Source of the DNA: Rhizomucor pusillus
Taxonomy: Eukaryota; Mucoromycota; Mucoromycetes; Mucorales; Lichtheimiaceae
Assembly (NCBI GenBank): GCA_900175165.2
Contig: FWWN02000570.1
Coordinates: forward strand, 36,299 to 100,298
DNA length: 64,000 nt
Direction: 5' to 3'
Shown: piece after piece, positions 11,365 to 23,831 of the stretch
Position numbering within the stretch: the stretch's first letter is position 1
How the letters are laid out: the number at the start of each line of letters is the position of its first letter
The notes under the pieces: generated by a model
The model's input: only the letters and a program-made list of their open reading frames with translations
Told to the model about the DNA's origin: nothing
Database searches by the model: none
Made by a program: the position numbers and the translations under genes

Positions 11365-14300
11365 TCATACGAATGGATTAGCGGCCAGCACGCGAATCAA
11401 AGGAGGGCTTTTGAACGGATCACTAGTGATCACCACACGGATGTAATCGAAAGGTCGAACAACTTGGCGACATTCATCTGGGATGGTGCACTCTTCCTGG
11501 CTCGTCCAAGGATTTTCACCTTCTATGGCGCGTAGGGACATGGACCTTGGACGCGACTTTTTGGACAAGACACACTGATCCGCTGACGGCGGGGACGATA
11601 CGGACTTGATCGATAAATGCTTTATGGTATCCGTTATCTCGCCTGTTGTGGAAGGAGGCGCGGATGTTGTCGGCGACGCGTCAACGATCAGATCATCTTC
11701 TTCCTCATCATCTACGTCCGCTTGCAACGAATCTGCCTGCTCAACCATCGCATCTGCCGTCGCTACACCCTTCTTCCAATATAGGTGCAACACGCCATCT
11801 TTCTCGTTGTAATGTGAGGTATCCACCGGCAGGTTGATGATATGGATCCGTCTCTCAAGGTCGAGTCCAGGCACGATCACGTCAAACGCTTGCTCCTGCA
11901 CGCCTACCACGATTGCTTCGTGCGTGGTCGCCGTCTGGCCAGATAAAGCCAAGTATCGAGATAAGAAAAGATGCTGTGATTGCTCTCGCGCGTGCTCTGC
12001 AGACTGCACTTTAACGTTGCAGTGACGTGCTATCTTTTGAACTATCTCGCTTTCAAGATAGAAACGTCGCTCTAAGCCCATACATGTCAGTAAACTTATA
12101 TGACCATCGTTTGTTTCTTTCTTTCAGTGTACCTCCTGCAAGAGCTGCTTCTAACTGACGATGTACGATAAGGTCACTGTAGCGACGCGATGGTGAAGTG
12201 AATTCGGTGTAAAGAGGCGCATTGAGACCATAGTGATAGTACTTGTTGATATCGAATTTTCCAGTGCAGTAGAATTTTGCCTGACTCATGGTCTTCAAGG
12301 CTAAGATGGTGATGACCGTCTTGGCTGCTTCGTTTTCAATCGCATCAATAGTCTTCTGTAAAGTTCCAGCTGTAGACGGATCAATCGTGTATCCAAGTCC
12401 ACGGAGGTAACCAGCAAGTTCACGTAACTTGCGTTCATTGGGAGGTGCCTGTGATTGCAGGAGTGCATGCTCTGGGAAATGACTGGAGATTCTCTGTGCA
12501 ACTCCTGAGTTAGCTAATATCTTGAATTCATCCATAATATCGTCAGCTGGCATGCGTTGCTTGGTTGATACAGTTTGCGGTCTGCCATCGTCTGCAATGT
12601 CCAAGTCGAGCATTGGCTTTCTCAAGAACATGGTGCCGTTTCGCGCGCGCGCCTGCTTTAAGCTTTGCGCGAGCGAATATAGCAGATGGACACTATCTTC
12701 CCAATCTGGCTTTTGTTTATCCTGAATGCCAAGATGCGTTGGAACGCCATTTCCATCCAGAATATCTTGCAAGTGGCTAGTCAACAGGATGCCTTGAGAA
12801 CTTGAGAATAAAATAAAGGCGTTATTTAGAATATTTTCCCATTCCTAAAGGACACGGCTTACCGAACAATGCTCTTTCCGAACGAAACATCCATGACTTG
12901 ACCGTTCTGGTCCATTTTCCACACTACCGAGAATGCCAACCTTAGGAGGATATAGGTCAGCGACATGTGTCTTGCTTTGTTTTACTGTAAAGTAAATGTT
13001 ACCTGTCTGCCTCGGCCACAAAATCAGTGCATTGTCTTAAAAGCTGATCGGGCCACAGAGGCGAAGTTTCATAGAGGTACACGCCGACAGCTCTAGCTTT
13101 TGCTTCCTTGTCCAAAGGTGTGTTCGGTTTGACAAATGCCGAGACGTCTGCCACGTGGAATCCCACTTGGTACAGACAGTCGCTTATCTGCTCAATAGAT
13201 ACAGCATTGTCAAGATCTACTGTAAGGTTAATAATTTTTGTTTTACACAAACACAAGGTATATACAGTCACGCTTACTTCCATCGCCTGTCACATCCACT
13301 GTAAATGTACGAGCTCCTCGGAAATCTTGACGATAAGCCAGATCCTCCTTTGAAGGTACCCAGGGTACGGGTGGTAGCTGCCGGAGCACACTGTCTGCAA
13401 ACGGTTCAATTGAGAAATTGTTATCAACCAGTATGGCACGGAATTGGACAACCAAGTTGCGCGCAGGACCCAGCTCGTCCTCAAGCACTCCAAACGGGTG
13501 CAACGAGGTGATAGGCCAGCGTTTGATTGATCCCTACGAGCTGCGTTAGAATAACATGCATCTTGCTTTTCCATCCAAACGTTACCAAGAACAATCTGTT
13601 TTCGAATGCTTCGCTATTCTCCAAGAAACCTTCCGGTGCTTGCTCGACAGGGATTGCAATCAATGGGACGCGTTTATCTGTGGGTTTGAACCAGATAATG
13701 CGAGGAGATTCCTTTCCACCATCTTCGTTTGACGACTCTGTTTCCTTCTTTGAGCGCTTGTTGCTAGGTCGCATGAGACCGAGCGTTCTATATACGTGAT
13801 TGTGTTAGTGAAAAGATAGAAAAACAACTGTTCACCGCGTGTACTTGCCCAGAGAATGCCTGGCTCTGGGACCGTTCCATGATCGCCACGACAACGCCGC
13901 AGTATTTTGGCCGAACCTTATCGACGTCTTCCTCGCCACCAAACATAATTTCCTTTTCATCTTCTTCATCCGGTTTACGAATAATGGGCTGTCCATTATT
14001 GCGGGCAACTTTGGCATACTCCTTTTCCTGTTTTTCGCGGAGTATCCGATCAACATCGACAAGTTTGACAGCCACCACGTCGCCCTCCAAAGCCCGATTT
14101 CGGTCTCGTGACCCACATATATAGATGTCAGCATTTAACTCCTCACAGAATACATAGGCGTCGGAGCGGTTCCGGCGGTTTACACGAAGGATACCGTGAA
14201 CCAGCTGACGAGCTTTGAGGCGTGGAACGAGAGCTGAAAATGGAAGATGCGCAAAGAAGAGCGCTCGACGGTGCGGTGGGGCTGATGGATCCTCTCTCGG

Positions 14301-15163
14301 GAAGCTGACGCGTGTAGGTGTGAAAGGGGCCCAGACATATGAGGAGTGATTGGAGGATGTTGCTTTGAATTCAAGCTGAGGACAAGTTCCAGATAGCTGC
14401 ATAAACAGTTTTTACTTACATGCTCTCCAATCACTGCGGGAGGAGCGCCTGTTTTGTTGATTGCCGAGGTCAAGGCTCAGATGCATTGGTCTTGTATTTT
14501 CTTCATACTGCAAGGATGTGCGTTTGTTGTTGAGCGAGCGCCTTTGTCCAAATTCGGCCTCAGAGTGACGATAGTATGCTCGCGTACCGGGTTCCGAGAG
14601 CCGTCGATTGTGCTTTTGCTGCTCTAACGCAGGTCGGTGGTACGCTCCTGTGAGCTTGGCTTCGGCCTCAGCCAACGCGTCAGCTCTAGAGTACGAATAA
14701 TCCTCGTCGGCCGGCTCCTTGTACGGTGACGACGAGCCCATAGGAAAGTTGTTAAAAATGGCAGAAGAGCGATGCTTGCGGTGCAGAGGCATCGTCACTT
14801 CTTCCTCGCAAACGGTGTGCAGCGCACTTCGAGGATGCATGGACGCACGAGCACCGTTGCCGTTGTTGTTGCCTTGAGAGGTCATCATCATCGATCGGCA
14901 GCGTTGCGGAGGCTCATATTCCATATCCGCCGCCGTCGGCGCTGCAAACTCGATGGCAGAGTGACGCTTAACGTCCTTTGTCCATTTCTATAAGAGAGAC
15001 GAACGAAGCGGGTCAGGAGTGGTGCTCAGGGGTCGGTTGTTTGAAAGTAATATGAATACAAAAACGATAACAACGATATACTTGCCGTGTTTTCTGGAGG
15101 TGGATCAAATAGACCACGTGTTGATTCGGGCGCTGTCTGGCCATCAAGATCCAGTATATCCAT
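11365..15163 (-). CDS. SSD1: Ssd1-family RNB protein (RNase II fold, probably inactive)
   Basis: About ten exons, the first two 15163-15086 and 14987-14420 and the third 14362-13849, give roughly 1000 residues. The disordered N-terminus is rich in basic residues and Ser. Then come cold-shock-like domains with LVHGILRVNRRNRSDAYV, ADIYICGSRDRNRALEGDVVAV and PKYCGVVVAIMERS. The segment IIWFKPTDKRVPLIAIPVEQ and IKRWPITSLHPFGVLEDELG follow, then the RNB domain with YQVGFHVADVSAFVKPNTPL and SPSRRYSDLIVHRQL. These match fungal Ssd1, an mRNA-binding translational repressor of cell-wall transcripts. The acidic catalytic signature is altered (IDLDNA or NLDNA, depending on the acceptor at 13216-13219, in place of DIDDA), which agrees with loss of nuclease activity in Ssd1. 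Two introns use GC donors (15085 and 13848), the second required by reading frame. Confidence 0.87.
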
Positions 15164-15441
15164 TATGCGACAATGTATTAATAAAAAAGGGAAAGAGAAG
15201 TAAGAATGTGGGAAAAGAAACGAAAAAGCTTGGAGGGAAAAAGGTGACTGCATCAGGGGTTGATTTGCCTAGAAAATAAAAAAAGGGAGAACTGATTGAT
15301 GTGATGTGATGGTAAACTTGGATAGAACGTTTGTTGAAGCATCATTATGGGCCGGCTCCTGACGGTTTCAAAATTTTTTCCATTCACGGGAGACAACCTC
15401 AAAGCTTGATAGTAATTTGAACCTTGTTTTTTTTCCTTTCA

Positions 15442-17252
15442 TCATGAAAAAGACTCGTATTCTGGCGGTGTTTGGACCCAAGTAGAAAAGCAATGGTCTA
15501 AAAGCATCGTCTTAGCTTCTTGATATGTCTTTGCATCCTCTTTCCATTCCTTGTAAGTCGTCCGCCCGGTCGTGTTTTCACAACCCAGTGATCTAGCGAA
15601 TGAAAATAATTGGCTTTTAGATGCAGTCCCATCTTATTCCAGCACGGTCTATTTGCACGAACTTGGCCACAGCTTTAAACTTCTCAAAAAGTGCCAATTT
15701 ACATATTGAAGCCCTAATTATTTTTTGTTGCCCTCTTGGATCAATACGTGCATAAGGAACTCGCAGTTATTGTATGTTACCTCGTCTTTGCATCTGTCGG
15801 CTTGTTCTTTGGTGCCCCTTGCTTTCGGCCATGTACTATGACCTGCGGCTTAGGCATACCCGTGACCCACAGAATGGCTACACAATAGTGAGCAAGGAAG
15901 GAGCCATGCTCGTTTGACACACACAAACTTACACGTGCCGCATGGAATAGGCGTTTTCTTCTTCTCTTGAGACGATTCCAAATTATGCTTGGAATTCTCA
16001 AACTTTACGTTTGTTCCTTTTATGTCTGGTTTGCACAGTTTATAAGGTGCAGGCAGGTCTACAAAGAAAAAATTCTTCAGGATATGTACTTTATATGAAT
16101 ACTCTCCCTCCTCCTCCTCCTGCACCTTTTAAAATCTCAAGACGTCCGTACAATGCTCTTTGCATTGAGTCAGCATCGTACATTTCACCAACAACAACGG
16201 ATGACAGATACACAGGTTCGTCCAGGATATGCATCAGCAACGCAGACTGCAGTCCCAGGACATTCCACCGAGCGAGCTTGTCGCTAGGAGAGAAAAATAT
16301 AGATTTGAAACACGAGTTTCATAAACGATCATGCAGCTACAGTTTTTTACCTGCATGACATGGACAGCGTCGGCTCCGAATCAAGACGGCCTAGACAAAG
16401 GCAACCGATTTGGTTAGAAAAAGTTAACTAGATGCTGCTGTGAAATCTAACCTGGCTTGGTGCGCAAAATGCCTAGCTGGTCATATTTGTAGCGACCGCG
16501 CTGAAGAGCATTTTCGGATACCTTTTGGCGCTTGTTCGCGTATGTATTGCTGACAATATACTCTGCAATTTCAGGCGTTAATGCCTTGCGCTTTGCGCCA
16601 GCGTGAAAGGCCTCGTAAGATTCTTGCGTCTGTAGTTCTGCCAGGGCAGACATGGATGCATCGCCACCTAGGATTCAATAAAAGAAATTAATGTGGATAT
16701 CATCAGGAATCTGGGCAAGATGAACTTACAAGGAGACTGGCTAACATACATGTGGAAGCTTGTATTACTGCGAACCTTGAATCGCTCGTTGCATTTCTCC
16801 AATGGTCCCTGCGGATCATTCAGAGTTGCTTGTTCCAGGAGGTACCTGGCTTTTCGTTTTAACTTATCATCACGATTATATTCATCCATGCGACGTACTG
16901 TATGAAACCACGACGCGCGACGACCTCGGCGTGGCAATCGTGAACAAGCTGGCCTGATACGCAGAGCTTGGAATACGGCAGGCATTTTAGACCCGTCCTT
17001 TATTTCTCACACCGTCAATAATCTGCGAAAGTTTTTCTTCCCACCAGCTGAATTTCTCCCCTACCCTAGCGAAACGACCTTTATGGATGGTTCCTGCTCC
17101 GTAGATTGCTGTGTGACTTGAAGTATGCACGCCAGTACAGTCCACTCCACTTTGTCGCCCTGGACTGTTGGCTTGCCCGTTTTCGGCAGTTTCTTGTACT
17201 GCTGAATGCTGATCTTGGCCAGACAATCTGCAAGATCCTGGCTAATGGGCAT
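15442..17252 (-). CDS. TAD1: tRNA-specific adenosine deaminase (Tad1/ADAT1)
   Basis: Many short exons join into an ADAT1-like protein. Exon 1 gives [20 protein letters not shown] and [12 protein letters not shown], ending KVVSLG. The next exon holds the deaminase zinc motif [13 protein letters not shown] (His and catalytic Glu). After a gap comes [15 protein letters not shown] (first Cys ligand), then [20 protein letters not shown] (second Cys) and [16 protein letters not shown], with [11 protein letters not shown]. The C-terminus reads [16 protein letters not shown] and [13 protein letters not shown], ending at the TGA at 15442-15444. The enzyme converts A37 to inosine in tRNA-Ala in yeast and animals. 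All zinc and catalytic residues are present. It stands 279 bp upstream of the SSD1 start, in the same orientation. Confidence 0.92.
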
Positions 17253-17461
17253 TTGAGATCGCTGCTTAATACAAAATATAAAAAAGGAAGGAAAAAGGGC
17301 AAAAAAATTCTTCTTGCCTGGGTCAGCGTGTTCGTTGCTATGGCAGTGTTACGATTCATTACACAATTTACGGAATGTTTTTGTCAATCTATCGACCATA
17401 ATACAGGAATTGTTTACTTATACTACTCAGTACAAAAAAATGGTTCTGGATAATTAATAGA

Positions 17462-18968
17462 TTAAGCAAGCATGTAAGAGATGCCTGCAGCAAGGGACAA
17501 GGCGACGGCGGAGGTTGCAGCGTAGCGTCCAGCACCACTGTCCTGCTGAGCCTGCTGCTCAGCGTCAGCACCAGAAGACTGTTGAGCATTGTTGTTGCCA
17601 GAGCTGGGGCCGTTAGGAGCAACGCCAGTTGAAGAGGCAGCAACGCTGGGAGCTGCGGAGGAGGCAGCAGCGGTGGTGGGGACGGCAGTGGTGTTGGCAT
17701 TGCCTTCCTTGTAGGAAGCTTGGCCAGTGCATTGACCAACGGTTACAACCTTGTATGCTTTCTATTGGATCCAGGCGGAACATTTGATCAGCATAAATAG
17801 TTGGAGAATTACATGTTGCAGAAAGTACCTGAAGGATAGGCAAGACGCGCTTGGCGGCATCGACGGTGCTCTGGTACAAGTCGTGCTCGAGGGAAATACC
17901 ACCTCCGGTGTTGTTGGCAGAAGCCCACTCGGTGGCATTGTTATCAATCCATTCAGGCTTGAAGCCCTTGATTTCATCCATACGCCAGTCATCAGTGTCG
18001 TGATCCCAGATAACAGCTATAACATTTGCAGTTTAGCTTCATGTCTTGTTATGATTTAGACATGCGAAACTCACGAGTGAAACCGAGGGCGGCAGCAATG
18101 CTGCGAACACGGTCATCAATATCACCGTAGGGCTGTACAAATTAAAACCTTAGCACGAGTGTGATCGAGATGTCTTAACGACTTACAGGGCGGAAAAAGC
18201 GGGGAGAGACGCCAGTAACTTCCTTGATGGCAAGTTCGGTCCATTTGAGTTCGGCAACGATTTGTTCGTTAGTCTGAGTAGTCAAGTAAGAGTGGGACCT
18301 TATTGGAAAACGCGGTCAGCAAACTGTATACATAAATTTCAAGAAGGATCACTTCATACCAGGTGTGCATGGCGAGTTCGTGACCAGAGTCAAAGATACG
18401 TTTGGTGTGCTCAGGGAATTGGACAACTTGACCGCCAATCAAGAAGAAGGTGGCCTTTTGTTGGGTTTGGTCGAGGAAATCGTACAATTGAGGGCTAAAT
18501 TGGGTCGGGCCATCATCGTACTAGTAGTTGGATGAGATATAATTAGCAGTGAGTTATCGGCCAAGTGAGCGGTCGTCGTTGTCGCTGCGATGTTAACTTA
18601 CAGTGATACCCCACTGACCCTTGGGGCAGGTCGTGATATCTGTGGAGCGTGTGCAACCGGTAAAAGTCCAATCGCAATAAGGATCAGCTTCGCCGTTTTG
18701 CTGAGGACCTACAACGGGGCATTGGTAAGGCAAATTGACCAAAAAAGTATGATTTTTTTATTTCGTGCTGCATACCATTCTCGCCGCTGCTCTTCACAAC
18801 AGGAGCATCAGTGATGTTTGCATTGGAGAGCAAGGCCATCCATTCCTGCTTAGGAGTAGGTACGGATCCAGCCTGCGGGTAGGTCTCCTTGAATTGGAAA
18901 GTCTGCTGGGCATTCACGGCAGAGAGCGCCGCGGTGGCGAGAAGGAAAAGCTTGGTGATGGTTGCCAT
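17462..18968 (-). CDS. CDA: chitin deacetylase, GPI-anchored (CE4 family)
   Basis: Seven or so exons encode about 440 residues. The signal peptide is residues 1-20 (MATITKLFLLATAALSAVNA). The NodB domain shows all five motifs: YDDGP (base Asp and metal Asp), HTWSHS (metal His pair), RFFRPPYGDIDDRVR, DHDTDDW and ISLEHDL. A Ser/Thr/Ala/Gln-rich linker follows and the C-terminus is hydrophobic after DSGAGRYAA (VALSLAAGISYMLA), typical of a GPI signal. The enzyme removes acetyl groups from nascent chitin to make chitosan, a main wall polymer in Mucorales. Several paralogues are usual in such genomes, so the symbol is generic. The start is the Met of the signal peptide; no earlier in-frame Met is needed. 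Confidence 0.95.
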
Positions 18969-21900
18969 GGAGAAAGGAAAGTATTAGGGCACGCGAGAGA
19001 GACGGTATTTAAGTGTAAAAAGGCAAGGAGGTGGGAAGCCGAGAGATGTAAGGCGCAGCGTTGGTCCTGCCACTTTTTATACTGCGGCGGGGTATCGGGC
19101 GGAACAGACTCGAACTTTTACAACTTCTACCATAATGTCGCCCTTTTGTCCGGTATTGACGGAAATAGAACAGGGCTTGCGCATCGGCGCGACAGTGATA
19201 CAAGGTGAATTCCAGGAATTGACCTTTCTCTTTGCTAAAGCTTGGCAACGTTGCAGGTGCCACTGTGCATGCAGACTACCATTGAAGATAAGCTCTCTCA
19301 CAATTGCAATGGCAGCCAATTCTCGCTCTGTTGTTCGTGGCATTACCGCCATACGAAAATATTTGTCCGCACTGCTTGGAAATGCAGGAATTATTCCATG
19401 ACGAAAGAAGAAAAACTTATTAATAGTTCTCGATAAAGTCAAAGTACCACTCTTTTGTTCAAAATTGAAGTTTTTGTGCATTGTGCAACGTTGTTAAAAT
19501 AGGCAACTTTTTTGCGCGAGTTCCGGGTAAAACCAGGCAAACCTAATAGTTCCGCGACAGACAACGCCACATTGGAGCATCGTGTGGGTTTACCCGTCGT
19601 CGCCAGCCCGGCAACGCCAAGTATCAATGCGCCAAGAGCATACGGCAAGCAAAACAAACAATTGCCCAAAACTGAATCGGATGTGCTATTTCCAATTGCT
19701 GAACGCGGCGCGCTCTCGTGTGTGTGAGAAGACCGCGCAAGATGAATGGTGGTGGCAGTGCCACCACGCGCATTAGCCCCAAATTGAGAACATTTGTTTT
19801 CTATTTTCCATTTTCACTTCCTGTTGGATACATGAGCTGGGCATCCTGGCAACGCCTCCTGCAGCCCAGTCAACCCGTTACTTTAACATCAAAATGCCGG
19901 CATCTAAATCTAAACAGACAGAATAGCGTTCCCTGGATTGTGATGTCAGAAAAGACAGCTCTCACGAATTGCGGTCAGGCTGTGCCGTTAATATATGCAG
20001 TGATTACCATCGTGCGTGTCTGCGGCCAGCAGGTTAGCTTTACATGTTTTCAGGTGTATGGCAAAGTGAGTTCTTTACAATTCTATGCGCCTTTGCCAAC
20101 AGGTTGTAGACCACCGAAAGCATAATGCAAATCCGGGATGGAACATGCATGTATACTACGGACCAGTACACCGGTAGATGCACAATTGCATAGATCAAGT
20201 TTATGTATATAATATCTGGCATTTTCAAACGATTTGAAAAGCACACGCAAAACTCAGATCTAGAGACCTTCAATCGCCTTTTCAAGATTACAAAGCTACT
20301 ACGTACAGATTAGATAATGCAAACATGGCATCCGTCATCAGACAAGCACCGTACGCGATGTAATCGATAGCAGATCGCGGGAAAACGCTCATGTGCGTTT
20401 CCGTTAAAGTGCGACGATCTACCCAACCAGATGCAGCCTCTCCTTAAATTTCTGCATACGTTGCCGTGGTTGTCTCAAACAGAAAGTTAGGATATCCAAA
20501 TTCGGATATTTTACGAACAGCGGCTAAGGATTTTGCCTAAATGGGAGCTTTGTGCTTCGTGGCACAGTCGAATTCTTCTGCGTCCGTAACAATAGCATTT
20601 GCACATGCACACAATATTAATGCAATCGGTCCTTCTTCGCAGCAGCGGCGGCGCTGGTCTATCGATATTTTTCAGCTGCAAAGTACTCGCGGAGGTATCT
20701 CCTCTCCACGAGTCTCTGCAACTTGTGAATGCTTTATTCTTGCATCTCTTAGTACGAGGTTTTTAATTGCTGGTCGCAAAAGTAGAGGACGGCACCAATA
20801 AAAATACATGTTTCCCAGATATTGCTCAACTTTGGGTACATCAGGCTCACGGGATCTGGGACATTGCAAAAGGCAGTTGAGTATCTCGTGCTGGAAATAT
20901 TCTTTAGATGGTCATCTCTTGGTTCACATACTATGATTAGCCTGCCAACTATCGATACACGCATGAAGCAACAATAGTATCACAATAACTGAGCAGTTTG
21001 CTACGTCTTGACGTGCGGTTTTGAGCATAAGCTCAATATCACACTATTCAAATACACGAAGAAAGTGCTGGAAAACATACTTTGCGTTTGTAATAGCAAT
21101 TGACGCTTTCATAGGATACGTTGATACACAGATTACGAGTCCACGTTTGTTCACTTCGGTCATATAACGAATGCCGAGAACATGCTGCAAGATTTCTTCG
21201 TATTTTACATATCCAAGTTTGATGCCATGTCTTGATAATAATGATTTCAGATACAGTAGCGGTCCGAAAAAAATTACACTTCTAGTTCCATCCTTCCGAG
21301 GGAATCATCGAGATCCTCCTCTGGCAGCTCTTGCTGTTCTGGATGCTGGGACGATGGCATCGAGCCCCATCCGGTCATTCAAAATAGTACGTATGATCAA
21401 TTAATTGCTTTGGCCCCTTGAACGCTTTAGTATCTCCAGACAGCGAAACTTACCTCATTGTTGCCACCACCTCCGTGTCCATATCCACGCCCACGTCTGC
21501 GTCAGGTACTGATTGAACACCGGAACTTGGTGGTTGCAAGCGCAAGCAATAACGCAGGGTTTCTGGTCGATATTGTAGCCAAGACCTTGGAAAACCCTTT
21601 TCGACTTCATTTCTATTTGGTAAATCTCTCTATCCCGCCTCTGTAGTTTGCATGCTCGCCTGAGAGATGGAGGATGTCATGGCCGCAGCTCCGTAGAAAC
21701 CTCTTGCGACGAGCGACAGCCGCTATACTTTCTTGAAGGCAGGAGCCGATCGCCTTGATGTGTATGCCTTGTACTCTGTTCAGAGGGCTGTACAGGTCTT
21801 GTGGGAGGCGAACGCTCTTCCCGCACCAAATGACACCATTCTACTCAGGGCTGCATCAAACATCTCAGTATACATCTTTGGCATATCTGATTTCTCAGAT

Positions 21901-22029
21901 CCTACCTTAATGGTTTCAGACAGGATAATACTCTGGCTCCTTCTTCTCTCCTGGCCCGGCGCGGAAATGTCATACGTTGCATCGAGTGTGTACCTTTTAC
22001 ATAACAAACAAGGCACCACATAAGGTGTG
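18969..22029. other. gene-poor intergenic region
   Basis: About 3 kb upstream of the chitin deacetylase has only short interrupted frames. Part of it must hold the chitin deacetylase promoter. Frames at 19077-19481 (-), 19718-20125 (+) and 20749-20964 (-) show some protein-like composition but no motif that I can defend. I see no RNA gene or repeat with clear boundaries. It may be decayed mobile DNA continuous with the transposase relic to its right. Confidence 0.5.
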
Positions 22030-22350
22030 TGACCGTTGTGACCAGCCAGCTTTGCAACTGCAAGGTATTGAATCCAGCCTTGGCAGTTTTCGCGAGTGAT
22101 CTGCTCAGATGCACGCAAACTACGCCCACTCAGCCCTGAACTGATTTAGCGGTCCATGTTAACGTGTCCTTAAGCTTGGCCCAAAATTCTTCAATAGGAT
22201 TGCAGAACGGAGAGTGTGACGGCAAGGAAAGGATCTGATAACGATTGTTGAGGGTCGAAGCACGTGGTACTGTCCTGCTGCTTTTGCTCTGTCGATAACT
22301 CCATGAGCATCCTTAGCGTCTCGGGGCCAGCGAGCTGTAATATGTATATA
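22030..22350 (-). mobile_element. decayed Tc1/mariner-type DDE transposase
   Basis: On the minus strand around 22240-22130 the frame reads LPSHSPFCNPIEEFWAKLKD and then TLTWTAKSVQG before a stop. The NPIEEFW segment is the hallmark around the third catalytic acidic residue of Tc1/mariner-like transposases. Just downstream in another frame is LRASEQITRENCQGWI, typical of the C-terminal end of such proteins. Upstream (22250-22340) the expected second-Asp block is unrecognisable, and frames are broken by stops. It is a dead fragment; no terminal inverted repeats were identified. Confidence 0.65.
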
Positions 22351-23831
22351 TTAGGAGGTTATTATGCTAATGTGATCATCACTGAGCTTTTTACCGAGAA
22401 CTCAAGAAGAACGTAACAAACTGTACAAGTCCCGTGTTTTTCTGTTCAATGACTACCGGTATGCTGTCTCTTTGTTCTTTGTTCTTTTATATATATCTGA
22501 CGGGCGTTGACATTGACCAGTGTCGCAAAGCGTTTCCTGTCGCAAGTGAGCAGCTTGATACACGCAAGTCCCCCGTTTACTTGACCTTTTTGAAGCTGTC
22601 AAAACTGGCGAATTGATACCACCACCGAGCGTAAGCAATGTTGCTGATAAACCGAGCATCGTTTTACGGTGGTCGAAGTCGGCCTTGGTATTATCGCTTT
22701 CGTTGTATGCACCAGAAACCTCGGTCAAAAGCGTCTCGACATCGTCTGACCTGCCATGTCGTATGCCTTGGTCCTGCAGCTGCATTGTCATACGTGTCGA
22801 TCGCTTCGTCCATATTTAAGCGCCAGCGACTGCAACGCTATTAGAAGCCTTGATGCCGACGTCACCGATAGATACCATGTTGATGTAAGGTATTGAGTTC
22901 TTCAGTATCTTGTAAGTAGCGTCAACAATCAAGATATTCATGAACTTTCGTGCCATTCCAATGCTCTTCGTATGAAGCGGAAGGAAACGGCGTTAGTATC
23001 GAAGGATGGTTTTGCTCCCAGCGTTGTGATCGACCGTTGCTGCTATGTATTGTTGACAGTAGTTCGCGAGAAGAAAGAAAAAAAGGAGAACAATGATGCG
23101 CTCAGACCGTGGGTTCCTTCTCCGCTGGGAGAAGATCAATAGTCAAATGATATTGGTACATCTCCCAAGCATAGTACATATTCCACTCTTACTTCGATAA
23201 TATATACAAATTACTTATCACGCAGCAGCTTCCATCATGCATGATTTATGCATGTGTCCGAGCACTGACTGCATTTGTGTGTCCAAAGTGGAAAGTTACA
23301 GCGATGGAGAAGATTGCATGGAAGACGTGGTTTTGGAGACTCGTATATAGGAATCTCCAAAAAGAGCCTCGACCCTACTTATGTGATACACGAATCTTGA
23401 ATCTCCTTCTTATGAGAAGATATGTTTGCCACACTGTAGTTGACTATCTTAACGAGGCAGCAGGCAGTTATAGCAAAAGTAAATAGCATTGTAGTAGATA
23501 TCTGATTCTGGAAAGGGCCGGCTGAAATAGGCGAATGTGACGCCATTGTGGAATTGAAAGTAAACAAAAATACTCAAAAGGAGAGTAAATAAACCTTGAT
23601 ATTTAATACAAAAACCAAAATCTCATTGAGGGAACGAGTTTCAAGTACGATTCCGTGTCACATTGTAGGATACATTATTTTGAAGGTTGTTCACCTGCAT
23701 GATTCGAAAAAAGGATGATGGCATCGCTCGCCGGCGAGATTTCAGCAGAAGCCCGTCACAGCCCGAATTCAAGAAAATGGGTCCACGAGAACTCCCGTCT
23801 TTTCCCATTTGTACGCTCCGAGAAATACCTG
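22351..23831. other. intergenic stretch left of Pdx1
   Basis: The 1.5 kb contains no supported gene. The minus-strand frame 22453-22791 may be further decayed transposase. The last few hundred bases should carry the Pdx1 promoter, though no defined element is seen. Confidence 0.45.

Noticed and set aside
19077..19481. 134-codon minus-strand frame upstream of chitin deacetylase
   Set aside because: No recognisable motif, no consistent splice partner, and it lies in the likely promoter.
20749..20964. Minus-strand frame with GRLIIVCEPRDDH, reminiscent of ribosomal protein S0/SA (RLIIVTDPRTDH)
   Set aside because: Similarity covers about a dozen residues; the surrounding frame does not continue the family and no exon structure fits. 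Not enough for a pseudogene call.
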